A stretch of 64,000 nucleotides of DNA from JALORV01 sp963703945. Lineage in GTDB: Bacteria; Pseudomonadota; Gammaproteobacteria; Burkholderiales; Burkholderiaceae_F. This document shows, in pieces, positions 8,687 through 17,419 of the stretch. The stretch lies in contig CAVPGM010000046.1 of assembly GCA_963703945.1 (NCBI GenBank), forward strand, positions 248,001 through 312,000, given 5' to 3'. Numbering within the stretch: position 1 is the first letter of the stretch; every line of letters starts with the position of its first letter. The notes below the pieces were generated by a model, which ran no database searches, had not been told where the DNA came from, and worked only from the letters and a program-made list of their open reading frames with translations. Made by a program: the position numbers and the translations under genes.

Positions 8687-11600
8687 ATGTGGATGACCCG
8701 TGTTTCGATCAGCCATCCAGTCTTCGCGACGATGGTGATGATCGGCCTCACCGTACTGGGGCTGTTTTCGTATGCCCGCCTCGGCGTCGAGCCGATGCCG
8801 GACGTCAGCCCGCCCGGTGTCCAGGTATGGGTCAACTATCCCGGTGCATCTCCCGAGCAGGTCGAGAACGACCTCGCCAAGCCGATCGAAAGCGCCGCCA
8901 ACACGGTAGCCGGCGTCAAGCGCATCCTGTCGCGCTCGGAGGAAGGCCGCTCGCTGACATGGGTCGAGTTCCGTTATGAAGTGGACATGGACCGCGCCGT
9001 GCAGGAAGTGCGCGACAAGCTGGCACAGATCCGGGCCGGCTTCCCGCGCGATGCCAAGGATCCGGTCGTCACGCGTGCCGGCGGCGAAAACGACGCGCCG
9101 GTGGCGTCGTTCGCACTGCTCGGCAAGGACAAGACTCCGCGTGAGCTGACGTTGCTGGCCGAGCAGGTGGTGCAGAAGGGTTTCGAACGCGTCAAGGGCG
9201 TCGGCCGCGTCGATCTTGGAGGCAACGTCACCCGGCAGGTCCAGGTGCGGGTCGACCCAGCCAAACTGATCGCGTTCGGGCTGTCGGTTGACCAGGTGGT
9301 GCAGGCACTGCGGACGGCCAACGTGTCGGTGCCGGTCGGCACCATCCACAACGAAACGTCGGAATCGATCATCCGGGTCGACGGCAGGCTGTCGTCGACA
9401 GCCCAGTTCGAACGCATCATCGTCGCCCGCAAGAGCGGGGTGCCGATCCTGCTTTCTCAGGTCGCAACGGTTGTCGATGCGGAACGCGAACGCTCGTCGC
9501 TGTCGCGCGTCAACGGCCAGCCTGCGATCGGCGTGTCGGTCTTCAAGGCGCAGGATGCCAACATCGTCGAGGTCGGTCGCGAGCTCAAGTATGCGGCCGA
9601 GACGATCCGCAAGCAGCTTCCGGCCGGCATGGAACTCAAGTTCATGTGGGCGATGGCGGATTTCGTCGAGCAGTCGGTGGACAACGTCAAGACCACGATC
9701 ATCGAGGGCGCGCTGCTGACCGTTGTGATCGTGTTCCTGTTCCTCGGATCCTGGCGCAGCACCGTCATCACCGGCCTCACCCTGCCGATCTCGGTGATCG
9801 CGACCTTCACCGTGCTGTACGCGTGCGGGTTCACGCTCAACTACATGACGCTGATGGCGCTGTCACTTTGCATCGGCCTGCTGATCGACGACGCGATCGT
9901 GGTACGAGAGAACATCGTGCGCCACATCCACATGGGCAAGGAGCACTACACCGCGGCTCGCGAAGGGACCGACGAGATCGGCCTCGCCGTGCTCGCGACG
10001 ACGCTGTCGATCGTCGCTGTCTTCGTGCCGATCGCGTTTATGGGCGGCATCGTCGGCAAGTTCTTCTACCCGTTCGGCATCACGGTCGCGGCTGCGGTGC
10101 TGGTGTCGCTCTTCGTCAGCTTCACGCTCGACCCGATGCTGTCGGCAGTGTGGCGGGATCCGCCGGAGGGCGCGCGTGGGTTGCCGGTGGTCGGACGCCT
10201 GCTGCGCGGGTTCGAACACGCAATGGATAAGGTGCACTCGATCTACGACCGCTTGCTGCGCTGGGCGCTGGCCCACCGCAAGTCGACGCTGGCCATTGCC
10301 ACCTTGAGCTTCGTGGCGAGCATCCCGATCGCGGGCATCGTCGGCACCGAAATGGTGCCGGAGGCGGACCAGAGCTACACCTCCGTCCGGCTGACGATGC
10401 CGGTCGGGTCCAGCCTCGACTATGCGAACGAGCGCGTCAAGCGGGTCGAGGATGCCTTGCGCGATTTCAAGGAGATCGATGCGATCGACACCGGCATCGG
10501 AATCGACGGAACGCGCAATACCGCCACGGTGAACCTCAAGCTGGTGCCGCGCAGCCAGCGCAGCCGCTCGCAACGCGACATCGAGCAGGAGATCCGCAAG
10601 CGCGTCGCTTCGATTCCCGGCGTCGAGCTCAAGGTCGGCTGGAACACGCCGATCTACGTGGCCCTGCTCGGCAACAACGACGAGGAGATGAACCGCGTCA
10701 TCGCCGACCTGAAGAACAAGGTCCAGAACATCCGCGGCGTCACCGATGTCGAGATCTCGGTCAAGGAAGGCACGCCGGCGCTGTCGGTGCGGCTCAAGCC
10801 CGAACTTGCGGCCGAATATGGCATCACCTATGCGCAGCTGGGGACGACGTTGCGGGCGATGGTCGGCGGCGAGAACTCCGGCTACTGGCTGGCGCCCGAC
10901 GGCCAGAACTACGAGGTGATCACGCAGCTGCCGCAGGCGAGCCGAACGATCGTCGATGACATTGCCAATCTGCACATCTCGACCGGCCGTCAGCTGGCGG
11001 ACGGCTCGCCCGAGGTGATCCCGCTGCGGTCGATCGCGACCCTCGAGCGCACGTTCAATCCGGAGAACATCCGTCGCCAGGACCTGCAGCGGCGAGTGGC
11101 GCTCTTCGCCAACGTGCAGGGTCGGCCTGCGGGTGATGCGGGCAAAGAAGTGGAGGCGCTGGTGAAGACCTACGAATTGCCGGTTGGCCTCCGCTTCGAT
11201 GTCGGCGGTCAGATCCGCGAACAGCAGGAAGTGAATGCGGCCATCCTCGGCGCACTGCTGATGGCGGTGATCTTCATCTACCTGGTGCTGGCATCGCAGT
11301 TCGGCAGCTTCTTCCTTCCGGTGGCGATCATGGTGTCGCTGCCGCTGTCGATCGTCGGCGTGATGCTGGCGCTGCTAGTGACACACACGACGCTGAACAT
11401 CTTCTCGATGATCGGCATCGTGTTCCTGATGGGGCTGGTCACCAAGAACGCGATCCTGCTGGTCGACTTCGCCAACCGTGGCCAGCGCGACGGCCTGGAG
11501 CGGCATGCCGCGCTGCTCGCAGCCGGTCAGGTGCGTCTGCGCCCGATCCTGATGACGACGGCTGCGATGATCTTCGGCATGCTGCCGCTGGCGATCGGGC

Positions 11601-11788
11601 TCGGCGAGGGCGCCGAGCAGCAGGCGCCGATGGGCCGCGCGATCATCGGCGGGGTCATCACCTCGACGCTGCTCACGCTGGTGGTGGTCCCGGTCATCTA
11701 CACCTACATCGACGCGTTCGAGCGGCGGCTGAAGAAGCGCCGCCACGGCGCCGCCGTGCTGGTACACCAGCCTGCCGACAAGGCATGA
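8687..11788 (+). CDS. RND multidrug efflux pump, HAE1/AcrB-type inner-membrane transporter
   Basis: A 1033-residue resistance-nodulation-division transporter. Its topology is typical: TM1 (FATMVMIGLTVLGLFSYA), a large periplasmic loop with porter subdomains, TM2-6, a second loop and TM8-12. The proton-relay pair is visible in TM4 (LLIDDAIVVREN). It starts with a good Shine-Dalgarno (GAAAGGATAGAG) 62 bases after the adaptor gene, so both are one transcription unit. The stop overlaps the start of the 2TM-domain gene. The pump is proton-driven and exports amphiphilic compounds or metabolites; the specificity is unknown. Confidence 0.95.
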   Translation: MWMTRVSISHPVFATMVMIGLTVLGLFSYARLGVEPMPDVSPPGVQVWVNYPGASPEQVENDLAKPIESAANTVAGVKRILSRSEEGRSLTWVEFRYEVDMDRAVQEVRDKLAQIRAGFPRDAKDPVVTRAGGENDAPVASFALLGKDKTPRELTLLAEQVVQKGFERVKGVGRVDLGGNVTRQVQVRVDPAKLIAFGLSVDQVVQALRTANVSVPVGTIHNETSESIIRVDGRLSSTAQFERIIVARKSGVPILLSQVATVVDAERERSSLSRVNGQPAIGVSVFKAQDANIVEVGRELKYAAETIRKQLPAGMELKFMWAMADFVEQSVDNVKTTIIEGALLTVVIVFLFLGSWRSTVITGLTLPISVIATFTVLYACGFTLNYMTLMALSLCIGLLIDDAIVVRENIVRHIHMGKEHYTAAREGTDEIGLAVLATTLSIVAVFVPIAFMGGIVGKFFYPFGITVAAAVLVSLFVSFTLDPMLSAVWRDPPEGARGLPVVGRLLRGFEHAMDKVHSIYDRLLRWALAHRKSTLAIATLSFVASIPIAGIVGTEMVPEADQSYTSVRLTMPVGSSLDYANERVKRVEDALRDFKEIDAIDTGIGIDGTRNTATVNLKLVPRSQRSRSQRDIEQEIRKRVASIPGVELKVGWNTPIYVALLGNNDEEMNRVIADLKNKVQNIRGVTDVEISVKEGTPALSVRLKPELAAEYGITYAQLGTTLRAMVGGENSGYWLAPDGQNYEVITQLPQASRTIVDDIANLHISTGRQLADGSPEVIPLRSIATLERTFNPENIRRQDLQRRVALFANVQGRPAGDAGKEVEALVKTYELPVGLRFDVGGQIREQQEVNAAILGALLMAVIFIYLVLASQFGSFFLPVAIMVSLPLSIVGVMLALLVTHTTLNIFSMIGIVFLMGLVTKNAILLVDFANRGQRDGLERHAALLAAGQVRLRPILMTTAAMIFGMLPLAIGLGEGAEQQAPMGRAIIGGVITSTLLTLVVVPVIYTYIDAFERRLKKRRHGAAVLVHQPADKA

Positions 11789-12075
11789 GCGATCCGATCG
11801 AGCCCGCCGACGCGGCCGTCGAGCGTGCGCAGCGGCGTCTGCGTGCCGAGAAGGGCTTCTACATCCACCTCACCGTGTATGCGGTGGTCAATGCCTTCCT
11901 GTTCTTCATCAACAGCCGCACCGGTTCGCCTTGGTGGTTCATCTGGCCCGCGTTCGGTTGGGGCATAGGTCTCGCCGTCCACGGTGTCAGCGTGTTCGGC
12001 ATGCGCGGCGCCGGGCGCGATTGGGAGGAACGGCGCCTGCGTGAACTGATCGACGAGGAGCGCGGTCGTCGCTGA
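11785..12075 (+). CDS. Small 2TM-domain membrane protein
   Basis: A 96-residue protein matching the 2TM domain family. An N-terminal charged helix (VERAQRRLRAEKGFYIHLTV) leads into two hydrophobic segments separated by a short turn (VVNAFLFFINSRTGSPWW, then FIWPAFGWGIGLAVHGVSVF). It ends in a basic/acidic tail (WEERRLRELIDEERG). The start overlaps the RND pump stop by four bases and the stop directly abuts the next start, so it belongs to the efflux operon by arrangement. Its function is unknown; in other genomes this domain is often attached to histidine kinases. Confidence 0.8.
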   Translation: MSDPIEPADAAVERAQRRLRAEKGFYIHLTVYAVVNAFLFFINSRTGSPWWFIWPAFGWGIGLAVHGVSVFGMRGAGRDWEERRLRELIDEERGRR

Positions 12076-12717
12076 TTGAGCGCGCCGCGCGGCAACGGTG
12101 CCGCTCGGCGCCGCTCGCTACGCCTGCGCTACCCTCTGCGGGTGGACACACGCAGCTCATTCCTGGCACAGGATCCCGACGGGCGCATCGTTCGCTGGGG
12201 CTGGGTGTTCTGGATCGCCTGGCTCGCGGTCGGTAGCGCCTTGCTGCTCGGCGACTATCGAGGTGGTGTCCTCGGAATGGGCGTCGTTCTCGCCGCCCCG
12301 TTCTGGGCCTTGTGGCTGCTGTGGGTCGTTTACCGGATCACGCGAGCAGTAGTGCGCGGCCGCATCCTCCGGCCGATCGGTGCCGAGGGCGAACTGCACT
12401 ACGAGTTCGACGGGCACCCGATCCATATCGAGTTCGACGGCGATGCGGTTCGCTTCGTAGCGGCTGATGTCTTCGAGGCGCTGGGAACAGAGCGCGATGC
12501 CCGCGCACCGGAGCGCGTGCGCCAGATCGTGGGCCGCGACGGATTGGCGTCATCGGCTTCCTCGGGGCGGCTCTGCTTCTCCGAAAAGGGGCTCGCGGCG
12601 TGGCTCGATCGACGCACCGATCGAACGGCGCTTCAGTTTGTCCGCTGGGTCGATACGCAGGTGATTGCTCCGTACCGACGCAAGCGTGAGCTCGAGGGTC
12701 GGCCGAACGCTGGATAA
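12076..12717 (+). CDS. Membrane protein with a C-terminal BRO-N-like domain
   Basis: A 213-residue protein if the TTG abutting the previous stop is used; a GTG near 12142 (VDTRSSFLAQ) is an alternative. Two membrane helices lie around residues 45-95 (WVFWIAWLAVGSALLL and LGMGVVLAAPFWALWLLWVV). The C-terminal ~110 residues resemble the BRO/antirepressor N-terminal fold: FVAADVFEALG matches the usual F-V-A-x-D-V-x-x-x-L-G pattern, and FVRWVDTQVIAPYRRKRE matches the closing FxRWVxxxVxPxIR helix. BRO-N domains normally occur in phage DNA-binding proteins, so a membrane-tethered form is unusual. The match is by eye only. Confidence 0.65.
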   Translation: MSAPRGNGAARRRSLRLRYPLRVDTRSSFLAQDPDGRIVRWGWVFWIAWLAVGSALLLGDYRGGVLGMGVVLAAPFWALWLLWVVYRITRAVVRGRILRPIGAEGELHYEFDGHPIHIEFDGDAVRFVAADVFEALGTERDARAPERVRQIVGRDGLASSASSGRLCFSEKGLAAWLDRRTDRTALQFVRWVDTQVIAPYRRKRELEGRPNAG

Positions 12718-12747
12718 TGCAACGATTCTCTTGAGGCACCTGTTTCC

Positions 12748-13359
12748 ATGACCGCTGTCGCCCGCGTCTTCTCGCAGCACCGCATCGCGGTGTCGCGCGT
12801 CTTTGGATTCGGTTTCCTGGCGGCGGTACTGCTGACGGGCAGTCGCTGGCAGGGAACCCTCGTGGCCGATCTCCTTTTCCTGGTTGGGCTGATGCTGGCG
12901 GCGGTCGGAATGGTCGGGCGCATCTGGTGCCTCGTCTACTCAAGCGGATACAAGAGTTCGCAACTCGTGACCGCCGGCCCGTACGTGGTCTCGCGCAATC
13001 CGCTGTACTTCTTCTCGTTCATCGGGCTGATCGGCATCGGCCTGTCGACCGCCACGCTGACGCTCACAGCGCTGGTCGTGCTGTTCTTCTGGTCGGTGTA
13101 CCCGGCCGTCATTGACGGCGAGGAAGAGTTCCTGCGGACCAGGTTCGGTGCGCAGTACACCGCCTACTGCGAGCGCACACCGAGGTTCTTTCCGAACTGG
13201 AAGCTGTTCAGCGAGCCCGACAGCTACGAGGTGCAGCCCAAGACTCTGCGGCGGTCGCTGGGCGGCGTGCTGTGGTTCATCGGGCTGCCCGCACTGATCC
13301 ACATCCTGATGGAAATGCGGGAAATGGGCCTGATCGGCTGGCTCGCGCTGTTGCCCTGA
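12748..13359 (+). CDS. Isoprenylcysteine/phospholipid methyltransferase-family membrane protein
   Basis: A 203-residue integral membrane protein with about five hydrophobic segments. The ICMT/PEMT-type signature is present: GPYVVSRNPLYFFSFIGL for SAM binding, then a conserved EEEFLRTRFGAQYTAYCERTP motif and PNW. Such proteins transfer a methyl group from SAM to lipid or prenyl substrates; the bacterial substrate is mostly unknown. It lies 30 bases after the BRO-N-like gene on the same strand and converges on xth. Confidence 0.82.
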   Translation: MTAVARVFSQHRIAVSRVFGFGFLAAVLLTGSRWQGTLVADLLFLVGLMLAAVGMVGRIWCLVYSSGYKSSQLVTAGPYVVSRNPLYFFSFIGLIGIGLSTATLTLTALVVLFFWSVYPAVIDGEEEFLRTRFGAQYTAYCERTPRFFPNWKLFSEPDSYEVQPKTLRRSLGGVLWFIGLPALIHILMEMREMGLIGWLALLP

Positions 13360-13369
13360 GACGCGGCAA

Positions 13370-14155
13370 TCAAAGAGCGAGTGTCGCGACGACCGGCGCG
13401 TGATCGCTGGGCTGTTCGCGGCGGCGCGGTTCGACGTCGATGATGCAGGCTGTGCAGCGAGGCGCCAGCGCCGGCGACAGCAGGATGTGATCGATGCGCA
13501 GTCCCATTTTGCGGCGGAACGCGAGCATCCTGTAATCCCACCACGTATAGCTGCGCTCCGGCTGATCGAACAGGCGGAAGCTGTCGACCAGCCCGAGCCG
13601 GATCAATCCGCCGAATGCCTCCCGCTCGGGAACGGAAAACAGCACCTGGCCTTCCCACAGCGCCGGATCGTGGACGTCGCGATCTTCTGGAGCGACGTTG
13701 AAGTCACCCGCCAGTGCGAGCTGCGGATTGCGCACCAGTTCCTCGCCGAGCCAGCGGTTGAGCGCCGCGATCCAGCGCAGCTTGTACTCGAATTTTTCGC
13801 TGCCCACGCTCTGGCCGTTGGGAAAGTAGGCGCAGACAACCCGCAGTGGCCCGCAGGTCGCCGCGATCACGCGTTTCTGAGCGTCCTCGAAATCCGGCAG
13901 CGCGGTGATCACGTCGACCGGAGCAGGCAGCGTGTCCTGCCGCGTCAGGATGGCCACGCCGTTGTATGTCTTCTGCCCGGCGTGAATCGAAACATATCCG
14001 GCCTCCGCCAGCGCGGCCCCTGGAAACTGCTCGTCGACGAGCTTGGTTTCCTGCAGGCAGACGATGTCGGCGCGATGCGTCGACAGCCAGTCGAGCAGGT
14101 GAGCGAGGCGGACCTTGAGCGAGTTGACGTTCCAGGTCGCGAGCCGAAGGTTCAT
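13370..14155 (-). CDS. xth: Exodeoxyribonuclease III (AP endonuclease)
   Basis: A 261-residue EEP-superfamily nuclease that cleaves abasic sites and digests 3' ends in base-excision repair. Motifs include the N-terminal LATWNVNSLKVR, the metal-binding CLQETKL with Glu36, the catalytic YNGVAIL region, GDFNVAPEDRD and the C-terminal PSDHAPVVATL with the active-site Asp-His. Length and motif order are normal. It converges with the methyltransferase gene and lies just downstream of the two DUF4124-glutaredoxin genes on the minus strand. Confidence 0.96.
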   Translation of the reverse strand: MNLRLATWNVNSLKVRLAHLLDWLSTHRADIVCLQETKLVDEQFPGAALAEAGYVSIHAGQKTYNGVAILTRQDTLPAPVDVITALPDFEDAQKRVIAATCGPLRVVCAYFPNGQSVGSEKFEYKLRWIAALNRWLGEELVRNPQLALAGDFNVAPEDRDVHDPALWEGQVLFSVPEREAFGGLIRLGLVDSFRLFDQPERSYTWWDYRMLAFRRKMGLRIDHILLSPALAPRCTACIIDVEPRRREQPSDHAPVVATLAL

Positions 14156-14159
14156 CCCG

Positions 14160-14735
14160 CTATTGTGCCGGGGGTGGCGGAGCGGCGGCTTTCTGTGTCA
14201 ATGGACGAGCGGGTTCCTGCTTGAAGCTGGGCGGCAGCATCGAGGTCTGCGGATAGCCGGTTGCATCGAGCGCGTTGTTCCAGTCGTCGGGATTGAACGC
14301 CACCAGTGGCTGAGTACCGAGCGTGACGACCGGGACGCCCTCGGCATTCGTCAGACGCTGGAACTCCATCGCATCGTCGCTGGTCTCGACGGTCCGCTCC
14401 GCGAACGGCACGCCGCGCTTGTTCAGGAAGTTGCGCGCGGTGACGCACGGCGGGCAGTTCTTCGCCGTGAACAGCATCACGGGAAAATTCGAGGCCGCGC
14501 GCCGCACCTGATAGGGCAGCAGCGACTTGGTCTGCTCGCCGATTTGCAACAGGTCGATGCGCAGCAGATTCTGCGCATCCGGTGGCGGATGATCGCCGTA
14601 ATTGATCTGGCCGCGATAGTCACTCCAGCGCCACAGCACCTTGGGCGGACTCGATGACGGCGTTTCGTTGACGGATGCGATCTGCGCCTGCATGGCGAGG
14701 ACGAAGATGCCGGCGGAAAGTGTGGTCAGGAACAT
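14160..14735 (-). CDS. Secreted DUF4124-glutaredoxin fusion protein (CPPC)
   Basis: A 191-residue protein with an N-terminal signal sequence (MFLTTLSAGIFVLAMQAQIA). A DUF4124-like strand pattern follows (WRWSDYRGQINYGDHPPPD), then a glutaredoxin-like thioredoxin fold with redox motif CPPC (LFTAKNCPPCVTARNFL) and the cis-Pro segment GVPVVTLG. It is probably a periplasmic thiol oxidoreductase, inferred from the signal and the CxxC. The C-terminus is a Pro/Ala-rich tail. It is a clear paralogue of the neighbouring gene (same order and lengths, CPPC versus CVPC), so the pair arose by tandem duplication. The start was chosen at the ATG of the signal peptide. Confidence 0.82.
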   Translation of the reverse strand: MFLTTLSAGIFVLAMQAQIASVNETPSSSPPKVLWRWSDYRGQINYGDHPPPDAQNLLRIDLLQIGEQTKSLLPYQVRRAASNFPVMLFTAKNCPPCVTARNFLNKRGVPFAERTVETSDDAMEFQRLTNAEGVPVVTLGTQPLVAFNPDDWNNALDATGYPQTSMLPPSFKQEPARPLTQKAAAPPPPAQ

Positions 14736-14761
14736 GGCAGCAGTCGGTTGATGGGGCGAAA

Positions 14762-15319
14762 TTAGCGGGCGGCCGCGGGGCCGATGCGATTGGCGGAGCC
14801 GCTCGCGCGAGAGACGAGCGGTTGGGCCGGTTCGGCCGCATACCCCGGCGGCAGGCGCGATTCCGTCGGGTACCCGGCGGCGTCGAGCGCTCGTCCCCAG
14901 TCCGCGGCGTTGAAGCCCGCGAAGCGTTCGCGTCCGAGTGTCAGGACAGGCACCTTGTCGATGCCGGTGATTCGTCTCAGCTCGTCGAGGTCGCTGGGCG
15001 CCTCGATCGTTCGTTCGGAATAGGGCACGCCACGCTGCTTCAGGAAAGTGCGCGCGTTGTCGCACGGGACACAGCCGCCGCTGGTGTAGAGCACGGCCGG
15101 GTGCTGCGAGCTGGCGCGCCGCAGCTCGAACGGCAGCGTGGCGCTGACATCGTTCACGTTCACGGGGCTGCGCGAGTCGATGCGCTTCAGGTCGACCGCA
15201 TCCGACGGCGGGATGTCGCCGTAGTTGACCTGGCCGCTTGGATCACGCCAGCGGTACTGGGCATCCGCGACGCCCGCAACGGCGAGTACCGCCAGCGCGG
15301 CAGCCCAGCGTGCCTTCAT
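14762..15319 (-). CDS. Secreted DUF4124-glutaredoxin fusion protein (CVPC), paralogue
   Basis: A 185-residue protein with a strong signal peptide (MKARWAAALAVLAVAGVADA, cleavage before QYRW). The DUF4124-like module YRWRDPSGQVNYGDIPPSD follows. The glutaredoxin-like domain has CVPC in YTSGGCVPCDNARTFLKQ and the cis-Pro KVPVLTLG. It shares the closing motif GRALDAAGYPTESRLPP with GYPQTSMLPP of its neighbour. It lies 26 bases upstream of the second copy on the same strand. Both are presumably exported. The partner proteins are unknown. Confidence 0.82.
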   Translation of the reverse strand: MKARWAAALAVLAVAGVADAQYRWRDPSGQVNYGDIPPSDAVDLKRIDSRSPVNVNDVSATLPFELRRASSQHPAVLYTSGGCVPCDNARTFLKQRGVPYSERTIEAPSDLDELRRITGIDKVPVLTLGRERFAGFNAADWGRALDAAGYPTESRLPPGYAAEPAQPLVSRASGSANRIGPAAAR

Positions 15320-15349
15320 CGTGATGCCTTCGCCCTTTCAAAGTACGTG

Positions 15350-17386
15350 TCAGCTGACCATGCCGTGGTGTCGCAGCAGTGCGTCGATCGTCGGCTTGCG
15401 TCCACGGAATGCCACGAACGACTGCATCGCGGGACGGCTGCCACCGACAGCCAGGACCTCGTCGCGAAATCGCCGGCCGACGACTGGGTTGAGAACGCCT
15501 TCTTGTTCGAACGCCGAGAACGCGTCGGCCGACAACACCTCGGCCCATTTGTAGCTGTAATAGCCTGCCGCGTAGCTGCCGGCGAAGATGTGCGAGAAAG
15601 AGTGAGGAAACCGGTTGTATTCGGGCGGCATCAGCACCGCGACCTCGCGGCGAACCTCTTCAAGCAGGCGCAGGAGCGCGGTTGCGTCTTCCGGCGCGGG
15701 TTCCGCGTGCAGCCGCATATCGAACAGCGCGAATTCCAGCTGCCGCATCGTGTAGTAGCCGCTCTGGAAGTTGCGTGCCGCGATCATCCGGTCGTACAGC
15801 GCGCGCGGCAGCGTCTCACCGGTCTCGGCGTGCGCGGTCAGCAATTGCAGGACTTCCCATTCCCAGGCGAAGTTCTCCATGAACTGGCTCGGCAGTTCCA
15901 CCGCGTCCCACTCGACGCCATGGATGCCCGCGACCGCGGGTTCATCGACCTGCGTCAGCATGTGGTGCAGTCCGTGGCCGAACTCGTGGAAGAGGGTCAG
16001 CACTTCGTCGTGCCTGAAGGTGGCCGGCCGGCCACCGACCGGCGGGGAAGAGTTGCAGGTCAGATAGGACACCGGGGTCGCGAGACCCGCACGCCGCCCT
16101 CGTCGGCTTCGCGCATTGTCCTGCCAGGCGCCGCCCTGCTTCTTCTCGCGCGCGTACAGGTCGAGGTAGAACTGCCCGACCAGTTCCCCGTTTGCCTTCT
16201 CGATCCTGAAGAATCGGACGGCGGGATGCCAGGTCGGAACGCGGTCCTCGCGGATAGCCACCCCGAACAGGGTCTCGATCGTCCGGAAGAGCCCCGCCAG
16301 CACGCGCGGTTCGGTGAAATAGAGCTTCAGTTCCTGCTCCGAATAGGCGTAACGCGCTTCGCGCAGTTTCTCGCTGGCGTAGGTGAAGTCCCACGGGGCG
16401 AGCTCGGAGATGCCGAGGTTCTGCGAGGCGTAATCCTGGAGCTCCTTCAGGTCACGTGCGGCGTACGGTCGGGCGCGGTGTCCCAGTTCGTGCAGGAACT
16501 GCAGCGCCTCGGTTGGCGCCGCGGCCATCTTCGACACCAGCGAAACGTCGGCGTAGCTCGGGTACCCGAGCAGCCGCGCATGCTCCTGCCGTAGTGCGAT
16601 CAGTTCGACTATCAGAGGACCGTTGTTCCACTCCGGATTGCCGAACTCCGAAGCGCGTGTCACATAGGCGCGGTACATCCGCTCTCGCAGCGCACGGTCG
16701 TCGGCGTAATCGAGCATGGCGGCATAGCTCGGGTACTGCAGAGTGATCTTGTAGCCCGGGCGACCTTCGGCCGCCGCGGATTCGCGGAACATCTGCAGCG
16801 CATCGTCCGGCACGCCGCCGAGAGCGCCACTGTCTTCCACATGCAGCGCGAACGCATTGGTCGCATCAAGGACGTTTTCTGCGAAGCGCGTCGCAATCTG
16901 CGACTGGCGTTCGCGCACCGCCTTGAAGCGGGCCTTGCGGGCCGGCGGCAGTTCCGCGCCACCGAGCCGGAAATCGCGCAGTTCGTTCTCGACCAGGCGC
17001 CTGCGGGCCGCGGGCCAGCTCGGAAAGTCCTCGATGGCGGCGAGCGCCTTGAAGCGCGCATACAGGGTTTCGTTTTGCGCCAGCTCGGTCCAGAACGCGG
17101 TGATGCGGGGGAGGTTGTGGTTGAACTGCGCCCGCCATTGCGGCGTGTCGGCGACCGCATTGACGTGCGCGACTGCGCTCCAGGCGCGCGCCAGGCGATC
17201 GGTGGCCTCGTCGATCGGCTCGACCACTGTGGCCCAGGTCGCGTCCGCATCGGGCCGCGTGACGCTCGCCACCGCTTCACGGGCGGCGACGAGCAGCGCA
17301 TCGACCGCCGGCGTGACGTGCTCGGGGCGAACGAGATCGAATCGCGTCAGGCCATCGAAATCGAGCAGGGGATTCGCATCGGCCAT
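15350..17386 (-). CDS. prlC: Oligopeptidase A (M3 family zinc metallopeptidase)
   Basis: A 678-residue cytosolic zinc peptidase that degrades signal-peptide fragments and other short peptides. The zinc motif is HEFGH in LTLFHEFGHGLHHMLT, and the distal Glu ligand region follows in VEWDAVELPSQFMENFAWE. Conserved C-terminal motifs include FSHIFAGSYAAGYYSYKWAE. The start at 17386 (MADANPLLDF) is preferred because an AGGA ribosome site precedes it. An ATG at 17419 directly after the folD stop would add 11 residues. It is co-directional with folD. Confidence 0.95.
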   Translation of the reverse strand: MADANPLLDFDGLTRFDLVRPEHVTPAVDALLVAAREAVASVTRPDADATWATVVEPIDEATDRLARAWSAVAHVNAVADTPQWRAQFNHNLPRITAFWTELAQNETLYARFKALAAIEDFPSWPAARRRLVENELRDFRLGGAELPPARKARFKAVRERQSQIATRFAENVLDATNAFALHVEDSGALGGVPDDALQMFRESAAAEGRPGYKITLQYPSYAAMLDYADDRALRERMYRAYVTRASEFGNPEWNNGPLIVELIALRQEHARLLGYPSYADVSLVSKMAAAPTEALQFLHELGHRARPYAARDLKELQDYASQNLGISELAPWDFTYASEKLREARYAYSEQELKLYFTEPRVLAGLFRTIETLFGVAIREDRVPTWHPAVRFFRIEKANGELVGQFYLDLYAREKKQGGAWQDNARSRRGRRAGLATPVSYLTCNSSPPVGGRPATFRHDEVLTLFHEFGHGLHHMLTQVDEPAVAGIHGVEWDAVELPSQFMENFAWEWEVLQLLTAHAETGETLPRALYDRMIAARNFQSGYYTMRQLEFALFDMRLHAEPAPEDATALLRLLEEVRREVAVLMPPEYNRFPHSFSHIFAGSYAAGYYSYKWAEVLSADAFSAFEQEGVLNPVVGRRFRDEVLAVGGSRPAMQSFVAFRGRKPTIDALLRHHGMVS

Positions 17387-17419
17387 CGGAGGGTCCTGCA
17401 ACGCGCGCGGCGCCGGCAT

